Source: Sphingomonadaceae bacterium (GTDB taxonomy: Bacteria; Pseudomonadota; Alphaproteobacteria; Sphingomonadales; Sphingomonadaceae). From it: a DNA stretch of 64,000 nucleotides. The notes beneath the pieces are model-generated. The model searched no databases. It was not told the DNA's origin and saw only the letters and a list, made by a program, of their open reading frames with translations. How positions within the stretch are numbered: position 1 is the first letter of the stretch; every line of letters starts with the position of its first letter. The position numbers and the translations under genes are program-made. Below, one piece after another: positions 56,349 to 64,000 of the stretch. The stretch spans positions 1 to 64,000 of the forward strand of contig JAKFUU010000018.1 of NCBI GenBank assembly GCA_021732525.1, written 5' to 3'.

Positions 56349-57203
56349 CTACGCCGCTTTTTGCCGCTCTTGCGCCAAGCCATTATCCAGGAAGCGGCGG
56401 ATTTCCATGATGCTTTCGTCGGTGTGGCTGAGCATGAAGAGATGGCCGCCATCTTCGATGACGAATAATTCGCTGTTGGGGATAAGCGCATTCAAAAATT
56501 TGCCATTGGCGAGCGGTACAATCTGATCATCGCCGCCCATCATGATCAGCGTTTCTTTGCGCATGAAGGGCAAAAACGGCGCGCTGGTCCAACCCAGCAT
56601 GGCGATCAGTTGATAAAAATAGCCGGCTTTGGATGGCGGGGTAATCCGGCTGATATGACCGCCCTTGCCATCCTCCGCGCCGCCATACAGCGTTTTGAAA
56701 TGTTTATTCATAAATTCAGGGTCGATGTAGCGCCGCGGATCGGCCATTTTGATAAGTGCGGCGGGATTACCCGGCACCATCAACATGCCCGCGCTGGTGG
56801 CCATCAAAATCAATCGGCCCACGCGCGCGCCATGTTGCAGCGCAAATTGCTGCGCCATCGCCCCGCCCCAGCTGACGCCGATGACATCGGCAACCGCCAT
56901 GTCCAATTTATCGAGCAGCAAAGCGGCAATCCGTGCCATCATGATTGAATTATAAGGAACAATGGGATCGGGCGATCCGCCGATGCCGGGCATGTCAAAG
57001 GTCACAAAATCGCGATCATCGAGCATCTGCGCCATCGGCTCCACCGCTTCGATATTCGCGCCAATGCCGTTGAAGAATAATATGGGGAGATACTTTGGAT
57101 CGCTCTTTGCAACCGCCCGCCAACGCGCAACGCGCAATGTGCGTCCGTCGAGGCATTCCATGGTATATTCGGCTTCGCGCTGTTTGCGGCCCACTTTGGT
57201 CAT
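56349..57203 (-). CDS. phaZ: Intracellular poly(3-hydroxyalkanoate) depolymerase
   Basis: This 284-aa alpha/beta hydrolase degrades PHA granules. The nucleophile elbow is VIGVSWGGAMAQQFA, the Asp MMGGDDQIVP, and the His DGGHLFML, matching PhaZ of medium-chain type. The start at 57203 (AGGGA upstream) is used; the longer frame is not needed. It is 68 bp behind phaC on the same strand, a PHA synthesis/mobilisation pair. Confidence 0.9.
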   Translation of the reverse strand: MTKVGRKQREAEYTMECLDGRTLRVARWRAVAKSDPKYLPILFFNGIGANIEAVEPMAQMLDDRDFVTFDMPGIGGSPDPIVPYNSIMMARIAALLLDKLDMAVADVIGVSWGGAMAQQFALQHGARVGRLILMATSAGMLMVPGNPAALIKMADPRRYIDPEFMNKHFKTLYGGAEDGKGGHISRITPPSKAGYFYQLIAMLGWTSAPFLPFMRKETLIMMGGDDQIVPLANGKFLNALIPNSELFVIEDGGHLFMLSHTDESIMEIRRFLDNGLAQERQKAA

Positions 57204-57271
57204 TGTCAAATCCCTGTTATGCGGAGGCAACTTAATGCTCGATTGGGGCATTGCAAGCTTATAACTGCGCC

Positions 57272-58966
57272 TCAATCCAGAACATAAAGCCCCGGCGCCG
57301 CTTCCATCGCCGGATTTTTCTTGCTGCCCGGCTCCTGCGGCGCGTCAATTTTCTTGCCCGACCGTTTGCTCAGCCATTCGATCCAATAGGGCCACCAGCT
57401 TCCGGCGATCTCTTCCGCGCCGCCCATCCATTCGTCGACATCGGCGGGGGTTTTGTCTTTTTTATGTTTGAAATATTTCGCTTTGGGATTGCCCGGCGGG
57501 TTTAGGATCGCTTGCATATGTCCCGCTTGGCTCAGGATAAATTCGACATTTTTGGAGCCAAAAAGCTGCGTCGAGCGATAGCAGGCGCGCCACGGCGTAA
57601 TATGATCGGTGGTGCCGCCCAGGATAAACAAATCGGCCTCAACCTTTTTCAAATTCACCTTGTGATCCGCAATTTCATATTTACCGGGATCGGCATAGGC
57701 ATTGGCCTCAAACAGCTCGAGGAAATCACCCATCAAGCTGGAGGACAGATTGGTGGCGTCGGCATTCCAGAATAAAATATCAAAAGCCGGCGGGTCTTCA
57801 CCCATCAGATAATTGTTGATCACATAATTCCAAATGAGATCATTGGGCCGCAGCCAGGCGAAACCGCGCGCCAGCGAACTGCCCTCGATCACGCCCTTTT
57901 TCGCCGCACGTTGCCGTGCCAGCGCGATGCCATTATGCGATACCATCGAGCTTGCCTCGGTGTCGCCGGTCTTGGGTTCGAGCACGCAAACCATCATTGT
58001 GATTGCATTGACGCGGGCATCGCCCATCGAAGCCAGTTTGGACAGCAGAACCGACATTGTTTGCCCGCCCGAACAGCCGCCGGAGACATTGACCTTGTCG
58101 CTGCCGGTAATTTCGCACACCGCATCCATGGCATCGATGCAGCTTTCCACATATTCTGCCATGCCCCATGCGCCATGTTCCTCCTGCGGGTTGCGCCAGC
58201 TGATCATGAAGGGTTGAATACCGTTATCGAGCTGCCATTTGACCACGCTTTTGTCGGGGGTCAGATCGTTAATATACATTTTGTTGATCTGCGGCGGGAT
58301 GGTCAGCATCGGGATGGCGTGGACCTTATCCGTCGTTGGCGCATATTGGATCAGCTCCATCATCTCATTGCGAAACACCACTGCGCCTCTCGATGTCGCC
58401 AGATTTTCGCCAATCTTAAACGGCGTTTTGTTCACCTGGCTGACCATCATGTCATTGTGAACCATGTCATTATAGGCATTTTTCAGACCCTTGATGAGCG
58501 ATAATCCGCCGCTATCGACCAGCCGTTTTTGCGCGGTGGGATTGCCGATCAAGCTGTTGGTGGGGGCCAGTGCATCGATGATAATCTGCGAGATAAAATT
58601 GGCGCGATCGCGTTCGTTCGCATCCAGCTCCAAATCCTCAATATAGCTTTTTACGCCTTTTTGCACGGCAAGGAAATATTGCGCGCCCGCCTTGAAGAAT
58701 GGGTTAAATTGCCATGCGGGATCCATGAAGCGCTTGTCTTTGCCATCGGGGGCGAGATCCGATTGGCCGGTCATGATTTTGACGACATCTTCGTTAAAAT
58801 CCGCCGTTGCTTTCCATGCCTTTTGCGGATTGGCCGCCGTTTCGCGGAGCAGCAGCGCCACCGCACCGGCAAAATCTTCACGCGCTATTCCGGCAAGCGG
58901 CCCCAGCGCCATGGTTGCGTCGTTGGCCGCATCAAATCCGCCAAACATCGTCTTCTTTTCCGCCAT
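57272..58966 (-). CDS. phaC: Class I poly(3-hydroxyalkanoate) synthase
   Basis: PhaC polymerises hydroxyacyl-CoA into storage polyester. The 564-aa protein has the modified lipase box GGCSGGQTM with the catalytic Cys, Asp in FWNADATNL and His in SQAGHMQ. GGAGGCGAGAG precedes the ATG at 58966; the longer open frame has no support. Together with phaZ, and without phaA/phaB here, it forms the granule module. Confidence 0.95.
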   Translation of the reverse strand: MAEKKTMFGGFDAANDATMALGPLAGIAREDFAGAVALLLRETAANPQKAWKATADFNEDVVKIMTGQSDLAPDGKDKRFMDPAWQFNPFFKAGAQYFLAVQKGVKSYIEDLELDANERDRANFISQIIIDALAPTNSLIGNPTAQKRLVDSGGLSLIKGLKNAYNDMVHNDMMVSQVNKTPFKIGENLATSRGAVVFRNEMMELIQYAPTTDKVHAIPMLTIPPQINKMYINDLTPDKSVVKWQLDNGIQPFMISWRNPQEEHGAWGMAEYVESCIDAMDAVCEITGSDKVNVSGGCSGGQTMSVLLSKLASMGDARVNAITMMVCVLEPKTGDTEASSMVSHNGIALARQRAAKKGVIEGSSLARGFAWLRPNDLIWNYVINNYLMGEDPPAFDILFWNADATNLSSSLMGDFLELFEANAYADPGKYEIADHKVNLKKVEADLFILGGTTDHITPWRACYRSTQLFGSKNVEFILSQAGHMQAILNPPGNPKAKYFKHKKDKTPADVDEWMGGAEEIAGSWWPYWIEWLSKRSGKKIDAPQEPGSKKNPAMEAAPGLYVLD

Positions 58967-59093
58967 TTTACTCTCGCCTCCGATGATCTCCTTTGAACAG
59001 ATTGCACGCGCGCGCGCCATGGTCAATGGCGGAATAACGGCAAGGGCAATCGGCGCTTTGCTTCGTTCATGACCCCTGCTAATGGCGCGGCCT

Positions 59094-60914
59094 ATGACCA
59101 CCGAACTTTCCCATATACGCAATTTTTCGATCATCGCACATATTGACCATGGCAAATCCACACTCGCCGACCGGTTGATCCAATATACTGGCGGGTTGAG
59201 CGCGCGCGAGATGACCGCACAGGTGCTCGACAATATGGATATCGAAAAAGAGCGCGGAATCACGATCAAGGCGCAGACCGTGCGGCTTGCTTATACCGCA
59301 GAGGACGGCATTTCTTACGAGCTCAACCTGATGGATACGCCGGGCCATGTCGACTTTGCCTATGAAGTGTCGCGCAGCTTGGCCGCCTGCGAAGGCGCGC
59401 TGCTCGTGGTCGATGCCGCGCAAGGGGTGGAGGCGCAAACGCTGGCCAACGTTTATCAATCGATCGAGCATGATCATGAAATCGTGCCCGTCATCAACAA
59501 AATCGATCTGCCCGCCGCCGATGTGGACAAGGTGAAGGCGGAGATTGAGGATATTATCGGGTTGCCAGCGGATAATGCCGTCCTGACATCGGCCAAATCG
59601 GGCATTGGCATTGCCGAAGTGCTGGAGGCAATTGTGACCCGCATTCCGCCCCCCAAAGGCGATGCCCATGCGCCGCTGAAAGCTATGCTGGTCGACTCAT
59701 GGTATGACCCCTATTTGGGCGTTGTCATCCTGATACGCGTGATCGACGGCGTGATCAAAAAGGGTCAGGAAATCCAGTTCATGGCGGCCGGCACCAAGCA
59801 TCTGGTCGACCGGGTGGGGTGTATGCGTCCCAAAATCGAAATCCTGCCCGCAATCGGCCCCGGTGAGGTTGGCTTTATCACCGCGCAAATCAAAGAAGTC
59901 GCGCAAACCCGTGTTGGCGACACGATCACCGATGCCAAAAGGCCCGCCGCCGCCGCGCTCCCCGGTTTCAAAGAAGTGCAACCCGTGGTTTTTTGCGGCC
60001 TGTTCCCCACCGACGCCGCCGATTTTGAAAAATTGCGCGAAAGCATTAGCAAGCTGCGGCTCAACGATGCCTCCTTCAGCTTCGAAACCGAAAGCAGCGC
60101 AGCGCTCGGCTTTGGCTTTCGCTGCGGATTTTTGGGTCTGCTCCATCTCGAAATTATTCAGGAGCGTTTGACCCGCGAGTTTGACCTCGACCTGATCACC
60201 ACCGCGCCGTCGGTGGTCTATAAGCTCAAACTCAGCCGCAGCAAAACCGAAGACGCGCGCGATATGGAGCTGCATAACCCCGCCGACATGCCCGATGTGA
60301 ACCGGATTGACGAAATTCAGGAACCTTGGATCGAGGCAACAATCTATTGCCCCGACGAATATCTGGGCAGCCTATTGAAGCTGTGTCAGGATCGGCGCGG
60401 TGTGCAAAAACAACTGACTTATGTGGGCGGCCGCGCGCAGCTCGTCTACGAATTGCCGCTGAACGAAGTGGTGTTCGATTTTTACGACCGGCTGAAAAGC
60501 ATATCGCGCGGCTATGCGTCGTTCGATTATCATCAAATTGGCCACCGCGCGGGCGACCTGGTTAAAATGAGCATTCTGGTCAACGCCGACCCGGTCGACG
60601 CGCTCAGCATGATCGTCCACCGCGGCACCGCGGAAGCACGCGGGCGCGGCATGTGCGAGCGGTTAAAAGATCTCATCCCGCGCCATCTGTTCAAAATCCC
60701 GATCCAAGCCGCGATCGGCGGCAAAGTCGTCGCCCGCGAAACCATCGCTGCCATGCGCAAGGATGTGACCGCAAAATGCTATGGCGGCGATATCAGCCGG
60801 AAGAAAAAACTGCTGGAGAAACAGAAAAAGGGCAAGGCGCGGATGCGCGAATATGGCAGCGTGAGCATCCCGCAAGAAGCGTTTATTGCGGCGCTTAGGA
60901 TGGGGGAGGAATAA
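59094..60914 (+). CDS. lepA: Elongation factor 4 (LepA)
   Basis: LepA is a ribosome-associated GTPase that back-translocates or assists initiation. The product of about 606 aa has [38 protein letters not shown] and NKIDLPAAD, and the C-terminal [10 protein letters not shown]-type end ([16 protein letters not shown]). An in-frame ATG at 59082 (four codons more) is the alternative; neither has a clear ribosome binding site. Convergent with glpX across 224 bp. Confidence 0.95.
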   Translation: MTTELSHIRNFSIIAHIDHGKSTLADRLIQYTGGLSAREMTAQVLDNMDIEKERGITIKAQTVRLAYTAEDGISYELNLMDTPGHVDFAYEVSRSLAACEGALLVVDAAQGVEAQTLANVYQSIEHDHEIVPVINKIDLPAADVDKVKAEIEDIIGLPADNAVLTSAKSGIGIAEVLEAIVTRIPPPKGDAHAPLKAMLVDSWYDPYLGVVILIRVIDGVIKKGQEIQFMAAGTKHLVDRVGCMRPKIEILPAIGPGEVGFITAQIKEVAQTRVGDTITDAKRPAAAALPGFKEVQPVVFCGLFPTDAADFEKLRESISKLRLNDASFSFETESSAALGFGFRCGFLGLLHLEIIQERLTREFDLDLITTAPSVVYKLKLSRSKTEDARDMELHNPADMPDVNRIDEIQEPWIEATIYCPDEYLGSLLKLCQDRRGVQKQLTYVGGRAQLVYELPLNEVVFDFYDRLKSISRGYASFDYHQIGHRAGDLVKMSILVNADPVDALSMIVHRGTAEARGRGMCERLKDLIPRHLFKIPIQAAIGGKVVARETIAAMRKDVTAKCYGGDISRKKKLLEKQKKGKARMREYGSVSIPQEAFIAALRMGEE

Positions 60915-61138
60915 GCCGCTCCGCTGCACTGGTGTTGTAGCGGATTATCCCCTTCGCGCCGCAACCATGGCGCCCATGCCTGCGCGGTTGGGATAATCGA
61001 GGAAGCGTTGCTGCCCGGCGTGATACCGCCGGAAATGATCGCTGCGCGGAAATAGCGCGCGAACAACGGTGACAATGGACCTGCCGCTATGCCACCCAAA
61101 AAAGGCAGCATAAACAAGTCAGCCCCTTATTTCATCAT
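60915..61138. other. Convergent spacer lepA/glpX
   Basis: This 224-bp spacer contains no gene I can support. The minus strand has two overlapping open frames, one of them reading FRRYHAGQQRFLDYPNRAG up to a stop, which could be a decayed 3' end of something formerly downstream of glpX. A CGCTCCGCTGCAC-type short palindrome lies next to the lepA stop. Confidence 0.35.
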
Positions 61139-62113
61139 TCATCCGGGCCGGCGATGTTCGCTTTTTACCCAGCGGACGGTTCCCGATGAGGCGCGCATCA
61201 CGACGCTTTCGGTGGTAATTCGGCCGTCGCGGTGGCGTTTGACACCGCCCAGCAACGACCCGTGGGTCACGCCCGTGGCGGCAAAAATACAGTCGCCTTT
61301 CACCAAATCTTCGAGATTATAAATCTTGTCGAGATTATCCACGCCCCATTTTTTCGCGCGCCGCCGTTCATCGTCATTACGAAACAACAACCGGCTTTGA
61401 AATTGCCCGCCAACACAGCTCATGGCCGCTGCCGCGAGCACCCCTTCGGGTGCGCCGCCGGTGCCCATATAAATATCGATATTGGTGTCGGGATCGCTGG
61501 TTGCGATGGCCCCTGCCACATCTCCGTCGGGGATTAACATCACGCCGCATCCGGCCGCGCGCAGTTCGGAAATGATTTTTTCATGGCGTGGCCGGTCGAG
61601 CACGCAAACGATCAATTCTTCTGCGGCCACGCCCTTTTCGGCGGCCACGGCGCGCACATTGTCCGCCACCGTCCGATCCAACCCGACAACACCGGGGCGA
61701 TAACCCGGACCCACGGCAATTTTCTCCATATAAACATCGGGCGCGTTGAGCAGGTTGCCTTCTTCGGCGACGGCCAATACCGCGAGCGCATTTGGCCCCG
61801 CCTTTGCCGTGATGGTCGTGCCCTCTAACGGGTCGAGCGCGATATCTATTTTCGGCCCCTTGCCGATTGCTGCGCCCACTTTTTCGCCAATATACAGCAT
61901 CGGCGCTTCATCGCGTTCGCCTTCGCCGATCACCACGGTGCCGTCCATGTAGAGTTCATTCAGCGCGGCGCGCATGGCCTCCACGGCGGCGGCATCGGCC
62001 GCTTTTTCATCCCCCCGCCCGATCAGCCGTGCGGCGGATAAAGCGGCGGCTTCGGTGACGCGGACCATTTCCAAAACGAGGATACGGTCGAGAATTTGGC
62101 TTGCTAATGTCAA
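61139..62113 (-). CDS. glpX: Class II fructose-1,6-bisphosphatase
   Basis: GlpX dephosphorylates fructose-1,6-bisphosphate in gluconeogenesis. The 324-aa product has ILDRILVLEMVRVTEAAAL, the metal motif VIGEGERDEAPMLYIGE and DPLEGTTITAKAG. The start is a TTG, backed by AGGA seven bases upstream; there is no upstream ATG in frame. In many sphingomonads recJ follows glpX, which is not the case here. Confidence 0.95.
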   Translation of the reverse strand: MTLASQILDRILVLEMVRVTEAAALSAARLIGRGDEKAADAAAVEAMRAALNELYMDGTVVIGEGERDEAPMLYIGEKVGAAIGKGPKIDIALDPLEGTTITAKAGPNALAVLAVAEEGNLLNAPDVYMEKIAVGPGYRPGVVGLDRTVADNVRAVAAEKGVAAEELIVCVLDRPRHEKIISELRAAGCGVMLIPDGDVAGAIATSDPDTNIDIYMGTGGAPEGVLAAAAMSCVGGQFQSRLLFRNDDERRRAKKWGVDNLDKIYNLEDLVKGDCIFAATGVTHGSLLGGVKRHRDGRITTESVVMRASSGTVRWVKSEHRRPG

Positions 62114-62234
62114 TGTTGGTTCCTAACCTTTATCGGCAAAATCAGCGGCTTGGGGAAGCTTTTGAGTTGGCTCGGGGCATGATCAATCACGATAACGACG
62201 CTACGCGCCGTATCGATAAGGGAGACGGCGTGCG

Positions 62235-62720
62235 ATGTCGAGGCTGCTTTTGTGGTTTTTTGTGATGACATTGGGGCAAATATCACTGGCCAGCGCCGCC
62301 GCCGCACTGCAATTGAGCGAGGAAGAAGTGGCAGATTTGATCGCCGCGCAAAAGAAGCTGGTTACCATCGATCGCAACGGTTGTATCGTAGATCCCAATG
62401 ATGACGGAACAACGATCGTCGTTTGCGGGGATAGCGAGGAAGACCAACGAAACCGCATTCCCGGGTCCGGCCCGGTCGACAACGACCGTATCCGGCGCGG
62501 GGAGGCGATTTCGACGCGGCGCGCCGGACAAAAAGACAACCGCGCCTGCGGCGTCATTGGCACCGGATTGGGATGCACAGAGCTGCCCCAAAATTGGATC
62601 AAGGGGAATTATAGTCCGCCCTATCCGCCCGATTTCAAGGATGTGATCGCGGGCCTGCCCGAACCCGATCAAGTGGTGGCGGAAGGCAGCAATCAAGACC
62701 CAAAAGCACCGCCCGAATGA
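62235..62720 (+). CDS. Secreted hypothetical protein
   Basis: The 161-aa product has a signal peptide (MSRLLLWFFVMTLGQISLASAAA) and a short mature part with four cysteines (GCIVDPNDDGTTIVVCG and RACGVIGTGLGC), suggesting disulfides. Similar short secreted proteins with a C...DPND...IVVCG pattern occur in sphingomonads, with no known function. It diverges from glpX. Confidence 0.7.
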   Translation: MSRLLLWFFVMTLGQISLASAAAALQLSEEEVADLIAAQKKLVTIDRNGCIVDPNDDGTTIVVCGDSEEDQRNRIPGSGPVDNDRIRRGEAISTRRAGQKDNRACGVIGTGLGCTELPQNWIKGNYSPPYPPDFKDVIAGLPEPDQVVAEGSNQDPKAPPE

Positions 62721-62787
62721 CGGTATCGGACAAAAGATGATGCCAAATAGCCTATGACCGTTCGGCTGCAAATGCCGTGGGTATTGA

Positions 62788-63624
62788 TTATATTTCCAGC
62801 GCGGCGGAAATTTGCGTCAACAGCCAGGATTTGGCGTTTGCGTCGGCGAAACTATGCGACGCGCTATCCACACTGCTCAACGCGATATTTGGGCTTTTGC
62901 GCACAGTGTTAAAGGCCGCGTCATGCCAAGCAGACTTGAACGTTAATGCCGTATTGTCCCGCTCGGCCAGCATGATATGCACCGGTATCTTGGTATTTTC
63001 GAGCGCGGACGCTATTTTGCGGGCGAGGGGGGATGTATTCTCTTTTGCCGCTGCTTTGGCTATACCTACTGCCAATTTATACAAGTTTATTTTGCCCGTA
63101 AGCAGATCGATAATGCTGCGCGGATTTTTGATTCGCGCCCAATAACGGGCGCGAATGGCGGCCGTGCCGAGTGACGATGATGCCGCGTCGGCACCACGCT
63201 GCGTTGTTACGGCCGGTTCAATGACCCAGGGATTGGCGAGCAGAATAGCATCAAACTGATCCGCATGAAACAGCGCCAATGCGCTTGCTGCATCGCAATT
63301 GCCAAATGCGATGATGCGGGAAATTCCGCGCGTATGCTGGCGAAAGGCCTGCGCTGCGGCCGCGATATCGTCCTTCGAACCCGGGAAACCCCGGTTATCG
63401 CCCGCGCTGTCGCCAATGCCGCGCCGGTCATATCGGAATACCGGAACATTACGCGCGGCGAAATATTGGGCGATCGCCGCTTGCCCGCCATGCGCGCCGC
63501 TACGAATTTCGTTACCTCCGCTGACAATCAGCAGGCCTGTATCACCATTCTTACCATCGGCATTGTCCAGCGTCGCGGCGCAGCGATCACCGCCAATGTC
63601 AAACCACAAATGCTGGCGTTTCAC
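62788..63624 (-). CDS. Exosortase A system-associated hydrolase 1
   Basis: This alpha/beta hydrolase of about 278 aa belongs to the TIGR03100-type group linked to XrtA/PEP-CTERM loci. It has VFRYDRRGIGDSAGDNRGF near residue 70 and the Cys-type elbow FGNCDAASALAL in place of GxSxG, the usual family variant. The start is taken as the GTG in a GTGA overlap with hydrolase 2; a TTG at 63636 is an alternative. It probably acts in exopolysaccharide or lipid-intermediate metabolism of the exosortase locus (inference). Confidence 0.85.
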   Translation of the reverse strand: MKRQHLWFDIGGDRCAATLDNADGKNGDTGLLIVSGGNEIRSGAHGGQAAIAQYFAARNVPVFRYDRRGIGDSAGDNRGFPGSKDDIAAAAQAFRQHTRGISRIIAFGNCDAASALALFHADQFDAILLANPWVIEPAVTTQRGADAASSSLGTAAIRARYWARIKNPRSIIDLLTGKINLYKLAVGIAKAAAKENTSPLARKIASALENTKIPVHIMLAERDNTALTFKSAWHDAAFNTVRKSPNIALSSVDSASHSFADANAKSWLLTQISAALEI

Positions 63625-64000
63625 GCCGCGCTCCAACAGTCGATTTCATGCGCCAGCGCGCTCGCTATTTCGGGGTCATATTGCGGTTCAGCGCGGCGCC
63701 ATAGGGCCCAGCTTTTGTCGCCATCCGGTATGAATTCATGACCGCGACCGAACAAATCGGCGGGGACCGCATCCAAAAGATCGTGCCAAAGCGCCGCGCC
63801 GATGCTGTGTCCAGCAAGAAGGATCGGGCTATTTTGCACATCCCTTTCCAAGCTTTCCGCGCTGCTGATCATGCCTGCTTCTTTGTCGCCAGCAATCCGC
63901 GTGCGGATCATTGCTTTGAGGATCGAGGCACCTGCGACGGGCGCCAGCCGCATAACGGGCAAGTGGGCGGCATCGTCGATCAAACAGCCGCCGCGCACCG
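63621..64000 (-). CDS. Exosortase A system-associated hydrolase 2, 5'-truncated
   Basis: The frame is open to the window end and lacks an N-terminus, so the gene continues to the right. It ends with a TGA at 63621-63623 overlapping the hydrolase 1 start. The fragment shows an internal ILLAGHSIGAALW elbow (SxG) and a short C-terminal YDPEIASALAHEIDCW, fitting a TIGR03101-type second hydrolase of exosortase-A loci. Exact family cannot be fixed from the fragment alone. Confidence 0.7.
   Translation of the reverse strand, partial: VRGGCLIDDAAHLPVMRLAPVAGASILKAMIRTRIAGDKEAGMISSAESLERDVQNSPILLAGHSIGAALWHDLLDAVPADLFGRGHEFIPDGDKSWALWRRAEPQYDPEIASALAHEIDCWSAA

Noticed and set aside
56291-56491. 66-codon frame next to phaZ
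   Set aside because: Overlaps the phaZ 3' end in another frame and has no features.
60779-61117. Minus-strand frame at the lepA/glpX junction
   Set aside because: Half of it is antisense to lepA; the other half has no recognisable domain, and neighbouring frames look equally plausible, so no gene is called.
62283-62771. Minus-strand frame opposite the secreted hypothetical protein
   Set aside because: The plus-strand frame has a signal peptide and a cysteine pattern; the antisense frame has no features.
1-64000. tRNA, rRNA, riboswitch or prophage
   Set aside because: No cloverleaf with a GGTTCGAATC-type T arm, no rRNA segment, no phage structural or integrase gene was found in the spacers examined.

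Overview
The window looks like a chromosomal segment of a sphingomonad-type alphaproteobacterium (order Sphingomonadales, Sphingorhabdus/Sphingopyxis-like). This rests on established knowledge of families: CtrA, UPF0262, DUF1192, class I PHA synthase, an rpsE with an RGG-rich extension, exosortase-A-associated hydrolases and the long zinc-type adenylate kinase. The placement is an inference, because no rRNA or tRNA gene is present. GC content is moderate to high and coding density is very high, with many ATGA/GTGA/TTGA stop-start overlaps.

Layout. 1-9105: 3' part of ispG, then secreted S1/P1 nuclease, a TPR/HExxH protein, a two-domain M16 peptidase, a small conserved protein, TspO, UbiK-like and YbjN-like genes. 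9210-10096: two hotdog thioesterase genes. 10250-16481: a minus-strand run argH > small lipoprotein > lysA > siroheme-synthase-like > proC > amidase with overlaps or gaps of at most 10 bp, probably one transcript. 16480-19804: tlpA-like, ung, an inverted-repeat-flanked GxxExxY gene and gltX. 19987-21628: type III polyketide synthase plus isoprenylcysteine-methyltransferase-like protein.

21875-38880 is the str/S10/spc ribosomal block (rpsL-rpsG-fusA-tuf-rpsJ through rplO-secY-adk). It is interrupted by two REPIN-like palindromes and stops at adk: rpsM, rpsK, rpoA and rplQ do not follow. 38899-49567 is housekeeping: DUF445, msrC, arfB, an S66 peptidase, ctrA with a textbook cell-cycle promoter, an M28 peptidase, a phosphatase, a saccharopine-dehydrogenase-like protein, dcd, cdd, a degenerate GH25 protein and UPF0262. 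49702-62720 holds dnaB, a quinone oxidoreductase, DUF1192, clpA, recF, phaC-phaZ, lepA, glpX and a secreted hypothetical protein. The right edge enters an exosortase-A (PEP-CTERM/EPS) locus with hydrolases 1 and 2.

The most striking non-genic signal is a family of five intergenic elements, each exactly 105 bp from a TAG to a CTA end and all on the same strand. Each has a GATTC (GANTC, CcrM-type) site starting at exactly position 79. Related TAG...CTA palindromes elsewhere carry other palindromes nested inside them, and their ends repeatedly serve as the stop codons of flanking genes (ctrA, dnaB, DUF445, msrC, thioesterase, UPF0262, amidase, M28). The ctrA promoter itself has three GANTC sites and a perfect TTAA-N7-TTAAC CtrA box. 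Other items worth a second look are the GxxExxY cassette with 33/34-bp terminal inverted repeats, the GH25 pseudo-enzyme, and the siroheme synthase carrying an eroded methyltransferase stub.
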